This document shows positions 52,801 to 60,000 of a stretch of DNA of 60,000 nt, in pieces. The notes under the pieces are model-generated. The model saw only the letters and a list, made by a program, of their open reading frames with translations, was not told the DNA's origin and searched no databases. The translations under genes and the position numbers were made by a program. Source of the DNA: Cryptomeria japonica (Eukaryota > Streptophyta > Pinopsida > Cupressales > Cupressaceae); NCBI RefSeq assembly GCF_030272615.1, contig NC_081407.1:138886897-138946896 (forward strand), in the 5' to 3' direction. Within the stretch, counting starts at the first letter, position 1; the number at the start of each line of letters is the position of its first letter.

Positions 52801-55224
52801 TAGAGTCCTAGTTTGAGAATGGGTCAATATCAACCAACTAACATGAAGATGAAAACCATCTTTCAACAAAATATTTTTTGACTCCAATGCAATGACTTTC
52901 TTGCCTTTTGATGCAATATGTTGGCTAATATGACAAGTAGGAGTGAAGATATATGTGTCAACCTACCAATGAAGGCATCCTTGCATCAATTGAGAGTGTC
53001 TCTCCATCACCCCTCATGATAGGGATGTGAACATCCACATCTGCACTCTTGAACAAGTCCATCCATTTGTTGGTGGTACATATGTAATCAAATACAAAAC
53101 AAAGGTGTTAGATATTAGTAAAAGTGTATATAATATTAAAGTTATAAAGTTGTAGTAGAAACACAATGTCAAAAATTAGACAAGTAATGTAATGTCCCTT
53201 TCCAAATTTTAACAAAATAACATATTTGAAATACAAACTACAGTATTCACCAAATAACATAAACACGGGCTTCACCAAATTGTATTCAAACTACAATAAT
53301 TATTTAAATAATACAATAAACTTGCACAAATGATTCAAACTCCAACAATAACTTGTATTGATTATAATCTAACCTCTATAAGTAATTGTTATGAAAACAA
53401 CATAAACATTAACCAACAATGCACACACTAACTCACTAAATTTTCTTACAAATCCTTGAAGCTCCAATGCACTCCCTAAGTGATGCACTCCCTAAGTGAG
53501 AATGATATCAGGAACCAAAGGTTTTTTGTGATTCCAACAATCAATAGACTTTCATCCACTAACTACAATCTCCTATGGATCTTCGTCCACAAAATATTGT
53601 TAAACCCAAGTAAATAGAATATACAATAACATAACCTAGATACCTATACTTGAAAAGTCTTCCTAGTTATATATGCTACCTACACAGATTAGAATGGTCG
53701 ATAAAATTGTTGCCAATGTCCAAATTCAGACTTCATATGCTATAGCTTAAGTTGGCCTATAGAATTTCCTACTTCCCTTGACTTGGAACAAGTTAGACCA
53801 AAGCTTTGACCCCTGATCACAATGTGTTGTTGAGTCAACTCCCTCTTCATACTCTAGCACTGGTCAGGTTGTATCTTTGACAACCATTTATCAATACTTA
53901 GTTGGCTCCCTCTTCATGTTCTAGCATGGGTCAACTAGTATCCCTGAACCTCAATCCCCAAAATTTGTCTTGAAGACATCAAGCCTTGACCCCAATATCC
54001 AATCTCTTATGACTCCTTGGCATGACATCAACAACATTCTCGACCTATGATTGCTCATGTCTTCTCATCATGGGTGTGGAAACAACCCCAATCCTTGATC
54101 TATGAAAGGGGTATGACAAGTGAAATACTCACGAAGATCTCTAGCTCGTCATGTGGGATCAAATATCCTCATATACTCCTTTATCATCTAAGAAGCATGG
54201 ACTATCTAAGGCACTCTCACTTCCTCCTCATCCTTTGATGGCTACTCTTCCTCAAAAGTGAAGTCAAAATAGTCACCCTCCTTGTCATCCTATTCACTCA
54301 CTACATCATAAACCAAGTGACCTTTATGTAGTAATAACTATCTCTAACCATATCCCTAGAAAATATCAAGTAATATGAACCCTGGAGGTAAGAGGGGTCT
54401 AAAGGGCACTCCTCATTGTCTTGACCACCTCCTAAAGAGATAAATAGTAATGGGGCATTGATGGAAAATATGTTGGGTAGTCATCATCAAGTTGTTGTAA
54501 TACTTTTGAGATGGAAATCTCAAACAAATAATTCCTACTTGTCAAAGAGCTCACTTCTTGATAGTAGTATTGTATGGCCCCATCTCTTGTCCACCTCCCC
54601 TCCATGTCAATATAAGGGTTTATGATGAACTCACTATTTGTAAGAGTCAACACTATTAGTGTAGCCACATCAAAGATTCCAAATTTGTGTCATCTCATGG
54701 CTCGAGGGAGTGTAGGAGTATTGTGGGCATCACTCGTTGATATGGTATATGTACTCAAGAATCCACACCATAACTAGAGAAGGATGACTGGAAACAAGTC
54801 TTCATACACCAATGCTTTATGTCAACCCAAAGCTTGAATTATACCCTCTTCCACCTATTGAATAATTTGTGCCCAACATTATAGAGCACAGGGGTCTTCT
54901 TGTCTCCCAAAAAACAAGTGGCAATCAAAACAATCAAGACCTTCCATGGGGGAAACATGACGTGCAAACGAATGATAGCAAGCTAAATCCCCAACATATT
55001 TGCTAGAATGTCAACTCCTAGAAAACCTACCCATGCTAGTCTCTATTCCCCATACTCAACCTCAAGAAGTGTAAGTCAACCCCTTAGAGTAGAGACATCT
55101 ACAAGATAGTAGTAGATATCATAAAGAATGACCATCCACTCTCCTCCAACTCCTAGAAACTAGAAGTTGTTCTAGTAAGTATCCCAATAAGTAAGAATGT
55201 CACAACAAATATGAGTTAAAAGTC
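49849..55224. other. Unassigned AT-rich stretch
   Basis: About 5.4 kb in which no frame longer than 80 codons and no domain I know can be supported. Two places resemble LTR ends of other gypsy-like families: on the minus strand TGTAATGCCCCAAGATTTTTTC (starting at 51327) and on the plus strand TGTAATGTCCCTTTCC (53188). A minus-strand frame at 54432-54668 and its broken upstream (to about 55100) may be an old protein fragment, but I cannot name it. The rest shows only A/T-rich words. Confidence 0.4.
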
Positions 55225-56286
55225 ATACAATAGGGACAAGCCTTTCACATAATAAACATTGTCAGTGTTATGTTTTCCATCAAAAGTAATTGAACCAATA
55301 CCAACAATTTGTGCTTTCTGATCATCTCCAAATCTAACTCAACCTCCATCATATCTTTCAAGTTTTATGAATTTACTTTTATCACTAGTCATATGATTTG
55401 AACATCCATTGTCAATCAACAATTCATTCTTATCTCTTATGGCTATGTATTAGCAACAATCATAGTGATATCAAACTTAGGAACATCCTTTTCTACCAAA
55501 AACAAGCAATCACCATCCTCATAGTCTGATTCATTATTTGAGATACCAGCATCATCCTTAACATAATATTCCTTCTTATTGAACTTTCCCTTGTTTTCCT
55601 TAAATTTTTGTCTATTTCCCTTTTCTAGACATCTAGTTACAATATGACCATCTAAAACATTTAAAGGGTAATATACCTTTGTACTTGTGAGTGCCTTTCT
55701 TCAATTTTCTCACAAAGTTTGCTTCTACCTCATGCAAGCTCTCTTCATCATCTAGACTATCTTTGAATGCCTTGAACGCGGTCTCTAACTTGTCTTTGTC
55801 CTTTCCAAATTTCCTTACTTCAAATGCAGTTAGGGTACCAAACAGTTGCTCTCTAGTGAATTTCTTTGGATCATAAGTTTCTTCAATTGTTGAAATATTA
55901 TCATTGTAGCTTACTGGTAATGTCATCAAAAAAATTTCAATAACATATTCATCACTCAAGGTGCCTTTGAGTTCTCTGATCTCATTCACTATGGTATCAA
56001 CCTTCTAAAAATAGCTCACAATATCTTCTCCTTCTTCCATCCTTAGGTTTTCATATCTTCTCTTAGCAATTAACCTCTTTGTCAGCTTGACTCTCTCATT
56101 GCCTTCATAGATGTCTTTCAGCTTCTGCCAAACCTCATGAGCAGTATTCAGAGAGATAACACTAGTCAATTCATTTTTTGATAATGCACTAAAGATAGCA
56201 TACCTTGCTTTTTCATTTTCTTCATAAGCTTGAATTTCATCCGAAGTGTTAAGATCATTTGTCAGTAGAACATACTTAGTCTCCAT
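55225..56286 (-). pseudogene. Copia N gag and protease start
   Basis: From 56286 down: LTNDLNTSDEIQAYEENEKARYAIFSAL, AHEVWQKLKDIYEGNERVKL, YENLRMEEGEDIVSYF, a stop near 56003, then ELKGTLSDEYVIEIFLMTLPVSY and LTAFEVRKFGKDK, a UBN2 Gag. KGILPFKCFRWSYC is a broken zinc knuckle. The protease LLIDNGCSNHMTSDKSKF (DSG changed to DNG) and ITFDGKHNTDNVYYVKGL follow at about 55430-55235. The similarity stops abruptly at about 55225. Confidence 0.85.
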
Positions 56287-56443
56287 AGCCTTCCAAGTAT
56301 TCTATCCTAGAGAAACCAAATAACCTCTCATCTTCAATATCTAGAAGCTATAATCAAATCCTTCAAAGAGAGGAATGTATAACTTGTGTGCCATCGGATC
56401 AAGATCTACGTCAAGCAGTTAAGCTTTATATCAAGAAACCACA

Positions 56444-56455
56444 GCTATGATACTA
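56444..56455 (-). other. Degenerate primer-binding site of copia N
   Basis: The minus strand reads TAGTATCATAGC, two bases from the canonical TGGTATCAGAGC, directly inside the LTR. Confidence 0.75.
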
Positions 56456-56457
56456 AT

Positions 56458-56620
56458 TGTTGAATATCCGGGCAATTGAGAGGGGGGGGGTGAATCAGTT
56501 GACAATAAATTTTACTTTTAACCTTAATGCATAGATCCAAAAAATGGAATTAACCAAAACTTGAGAATGCATGCAAGAATCAGATCAAACACAAGAAACA
56601 CCATATTTTACGTGGAAAAC
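56458..56620 (-). repeat. Copia N 5' LTR, 3' fragment
   Basis: The plus strand begins TGTTGAATATCCGGGCAATTG, then a G-run and TGAATCAGTTGAC, the mirror of the usual copia LTR end. It is cut at TTTTACGTGGAAAAC by chromovirus M. The other part of the LTR should lie beyond M, outside the window. Confidence 0.75.
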
Positions 56621-57415
56621 TGAAGTAGTCACCAGTGAGGAGGGACCTCAAAGAGATCAATCCGAACTGGTTAGCAAGAGTAAACACAACAGAAACACAA
56701 AGATATGATGGAGGCAATGCAGAATAGATTGTTGTATTGCATGAAAAATGATTACAACCAACCGGTAACAACCGAGTTACAACATACCGGCTCACATGCC
56801 TGGTAGAATATACAAAATAAGTCACAACCGAGACCTTGAATCATGAGATCTATCTTCTACACATGGTCTAGCTACTTGCTTCTCTAATTGATTACATTCT
56901 AATGCACAATTACAATTATATATATCGATCCAAAGGATCCAGTTGGCCCAAAAGGGATCAAAACCCGAAGAACAAGACCTAACGTGTAAAATAACAAGGT
57001 CGGCCTCCACCAAGAGATTCCTCCGAAAAATCCAAAGGATGAAATGAAGAACATGGAAAAAGGCCAGCCACACGCCAAGGAACATCGAAATCAATGCCCA
57101 ATGCTCTGCAAGCTTCGAAAGGGGTTCCGGTAGATCACCAAAATAGGTCCAGGCAACCGGTAACAAGAACTGCCAACTAGTAACAAGAAATTGTCAAGGA
57201 AACCGATAGCGATATCTTGTCGGAAAATGATCCAAATGTCTGGAAGAAAGAAAGATGATAAAGTCTTCAAGTAGAATCCAACTCCATGAGATCTGGTGAG
57301 CCAAAACTGGGACACATAGAAAGGAAAACTGAAACTGCAAACAGAAAGCAAAACATAAAGGAAAATGTTTTTGGTTGATGCAAAATTGCTATGAACTGGG
57401 GATGCTCCTGCATCA
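56621..57415 (-). repeat. 3' LTR of chromovirus M
   Basis: TGAAGTAGTCACCAGTGAGG...GCTCCTGCATCA, 795 bases, aligned over its whole length with the E LTRs. Confidence 0.9.
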
Positions 57416-57419
57416 GACA

Positions 57420-59036
57420 TCTGAGGTTATTGAAAAAGAGCCTCTCAATTTTCTCGAGTTAGAGGGAAACCAAGGCGGTCTACCTCTGCCTAAGAAATCC
57501 AAGATGAATCTTCAATTGGTCTGTCCTTCCACTTCACAAGATATTCCTTATAATGACTGCTCCAGGTACTACGCCCAATCCTACTGTCCAAAATCTCTTC
57601 AATCTGATCCGGTTCCTTTCGGGGCAACTGTTTCTCCAAGTTTGCAATATTGTTCTCAGTGAATTTTGGTTCATGATATTCATGAAGATCTGCAATATTA
57701 AACACAGGTGAAATACTTAGACTATCTGATAACTCCACTTCATATGCATTTCCAGAACTGAACTTCCTCAAAATCGTGCAAGGTCCAAACTTCTTCATCT
57801 GTAACTTGTTATAAGTTCCAACCGGGAATCTTTCTTTTCTCAAATATACCATCACTTCGTCACCAAATTCAGATTCCTTATGTCTCCTCTCCTCATTTGC
57901 CTTCCCCTTATATCTGTTGTTCATGTCTTCCAAATGTTTCTTAACCTGAATATGCAATGCTTCCATGTGATCTGCAAAGTCTTTGGCTTCTGAACTTGTC
58001 CAATCTTCACTACTAATGTCTCTCAATTCTGATATACCTCTAGGATGCACTCCGGTAACAATCTCAAAAGATGTTCTTCCGGTACTTCTATTCACTGAAT
58101 TGTTGTAGGAAAACTCTACTTGTGCAAGGATCAAATCCCAACTTCCGGTTTTATCTCCCACTAAACATCTCAACAAATTTTCCAAACTCTAGCTAACTAC
58201 TTATGTCTATCCATCAATTTGCCGATGAAAAGTAGAAATGAAATTCAAATCTTTCTTCATCTTCTTCCAAAGTGTTCTCCAAAAATAGCCAACAAACTTA
58301 GTGTCTTTGTCTGAAACTATGCTCTTAGGTAATCCATGCAACCTTACCACTTCCTTGAAAAATAGGTTTGCTACATGCAATGCAACTAATGTCTTCTTAC
58401 AAGGTATGAAATGAGCCATCTTCGAGAATCTATCAACTAACACAAATATAGAATCATTCCCTCTTGGTGTCTTAGGCAATCCAAGTACAAAATCCATGCT
58501 TATATCCTCCCAAGGTCTTACCGATACTGTCAAAGGTTTATACAATCCCACATTCTAATTACTACCCTTTGCAACTTGACAAACTCTACAACTGTGCACA
58601 TATCTCTTAACATCCTTATGAATCTGGGGCCAAAAGTACTACTCACTCACCAATGCTATTGTTTTGTCAATGCCAAAATGTTTAACTAAACCTCCACTAT
58701 GTTTCTCCTTTATTATATTCTCCCTCGTAGAACTCTTAGGTATGCACAACTGAACTCCTCTAAATAACATCCCATCCCGAATGAAGTAATCCAACCACTT
58801 GCTTCTATCTACCATAACCGTTCTCTACATGCTTTCCAAGGTTCTGCAAAATCTGGGTCATCATCATACAAGGTCTTCAAATCTTCAAATCCTAATACTG
58901 CCACTCTCATATCTTTCAGCAAATTCCTTCGCCTACTCAGTGCATCAACAACTTTGTTAGATTTCCCACTTCTATTCTTCGACACAAAGGTGTACCTCTA
59001 CAATAATTCTACCCATCTCATAGGTCTCTAATTCAA
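57420..59036 (-). pseudogene. Chromovirus M integrase and chromodomain
   Basis: The chromodomain is IEEILDSRIGRSTWSSH then YKEYLVKWKDRPIEDSSW at about 57490-57620. The integrase tail is KKFGPCTILRKFSSGNAYEVEL. The core lies at 58207-58551 with [16 protein letters not shown] (first Asp) and [13 protein letters not shown] (second Asp). A stop after HRQIDG (about 58205) removes the motif with the third residue from that frame. The zinc-binding part and the RNase H end lie in broken frames to 59036. It is better preserved than E in the chromodomain. Confidence 0.87.
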
Positions 59037-59040
59037 CTTG

Positions 59041-60000
59041 TGTGCGGGAAAAGTGGTGCAAAGAAACGAAAATTTTGGTTTCAAAAAGGTCCACACACCA
59101 ATGGGACTCTTGGTGCAAGTTATGGAGCTATATTGAATAGTTCAACTCCCCAAGGGACGTTCCATTGTTCTCTATCTAACAAGATCCCTCAAGTCAATGC
59201 CTTTGCTCTCAAATCACTGAGCAAAGTGACTTAGGAATGGCAACTCCGAGAATGAGGGATGTTTGATCAACTTAATATGAATGCATTCTTAGTTATGAAT
59301 GATATTAAATCTAATATGATTTAAACTAGCATGGATATGATGATAAGATAAAACATTAGTAAAACCTATCCTAACATGATATACTAGTCTAATATGAGTG
59401 TGCTATGATAATGGAAATGTTTCTTAAAATGCTTGATTGTTGATTTGATGAGTGTTTTTGAATTAATTGCATTTTGAAATTTCGACTGTGTTGAATGCAG
59501 TGTAATTAATTCATCTCCCAAAAAATGATGTTTGATAAGGTTAAATGGTGCAGGTCACCTAATTTGCATTTTTTTTGTTTTGGCATTGTAATAAGGATGG
59601 GAGGCCACCATCCATGTCTCATGATCCAATATGTGTGGTCAAGGGATTCTAAGGCCATTGTATAAGCCTAGAAGTCCCTTAGTCCACTAGGATCTAGTCT
59701 AGGCAAGTCTAGGCAATTTTGACAATTTTCATGATTTAGACTTTGGCATTTGGTAGGATGTCCATTTCTATCATTTCACACTCAGATCCATGGGTTGAGA
59801 GGTCCCAAGTTGGCCATCAAGTGCAAACAATGGAAAAGTGCTCACAAAGTTGCAAAAGTGCAAAAATTGCAAAAAGTTGCATAGCAACTATGACAACATT
59901 TGCAAATTTCGGTTGGACGACTTGTCCAACGTCTCCAACTGATTGGGATCAGTTAAATGTGGTTGGGGAAGCCTATTTAAGGCTACCAATTTGAAATACA
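59041..60000 (+). repeat. LTR L, start of another element (runs off the window)
   Basis: Similarity to chromovirus pol ends sharply and TGTGCGGGAAAAGTGGTGC begins, a typical LTR start. CCTATTTAAGGC near 59970 would be a TATA-like box at the end of a long U3. No coding domain is seen. The family and strand cannot be confirmed without the rest; the + strand is chosen from the TATA orientation. Confidence 0.5.

Larger units (their letters stand above)
56621..59040 (-). mobile_element. Chromovirus M, partial second copy of the E family
   Basis: The 3' LTR at 56621-57415 matches both E LTRs. The left flank is AAAAC. Coding on the minus strand runs from the chromodomain to the RNase H region and is broken off at 59040 by LTR L. 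Its 5' half is not in the window. Confidence 0.88.

Noticed and set aside
54432-54668. A 78-codon minus-strand frame as a host gene exon
   Set aside because: No known domain, stops on both sides in every reading, and no splice sites of note. I left it as unexplained sequence.

Overview
The window looks like intergenic DNA from a large, retrotransposon-rich seed-plant genome. A gymnosperm is possible, but nothing here proves it. I see no host gene, rRNA or tRNA gene. Nearly everything recognisable is LTR retrotransposon, nested up to three deep: Ty1/copia elements (A, B, D/J, F, H, I, N), two copies of one chromodomain Ty3/gypsy family (E, M), and a Tat-type Ty3/gypsy lineage with one young copy and one decayed remnant (C). 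Letters are my own labels.

Layout. Positions 1-98 are the gag zinc-knuckle region of copia A. A 16.3 kb Tat element (99-16360, minus strand) is inserted there, with two 770-bp LTRs that look identical and a 5-bp target duplication (GCTAT). Copia A resumes at 16366, is interrupted in its integrase by copia B (17317-24057, duplication GAAAT), resumes at 24063 and ends with its 3' LTR at 28262. A decayed Tat integrase (C) follows. From 29342 to 48541 I reconstruct one old minus-strand copia (D/J). Its 3' LTR is split by a 7.4 kb insertion (K) that itself holds copia I (30983-35461, duplication CTTCC). Its interior is split by a copia LTR (F), which was hit by chromovirus E (39119-45369, duplication AGGTT). 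A further copia LTR (H) ends at 49848. About 5.4 kb of AT-rich, unassigned sequence follows. Then comes a minus-strand copia remnant (N) whose 5' LTR is cut by chromovirus M (56621-59040). M is cut by a new LTR (L) that runs off the window.

The most interesting object is the Tat element. Downstream of pol it carries, on the opposite strand, a plant-mobile-domain (PMD) gene that appears to have its own TATA-like box, a short first exon and an 827-bp intron. That intron holds two unusual arrays: about 16 copies of a CGCGTCTGTGTC-like motif spaced about 20 bp apart (mostly alternating 21/19), and six copies of a constant core, five of them flanked by complementary arms that differ from copy to copy, as in covarying hairpins. 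The 20-bp motif occurs in two more arrays in the gag-pol leader, and in all three it points the same way relative to the gene downstream.

The coding regions contain several isolated stops, nearly all TAG where CAG would fit, although the LTRs look identical. This copy probably either moved recently with proteins supplied in trans, or its stops are suppressed. The other elements are older: their LTRs differ, they carry frameshifts and stops, and several have lost catalytic residues.
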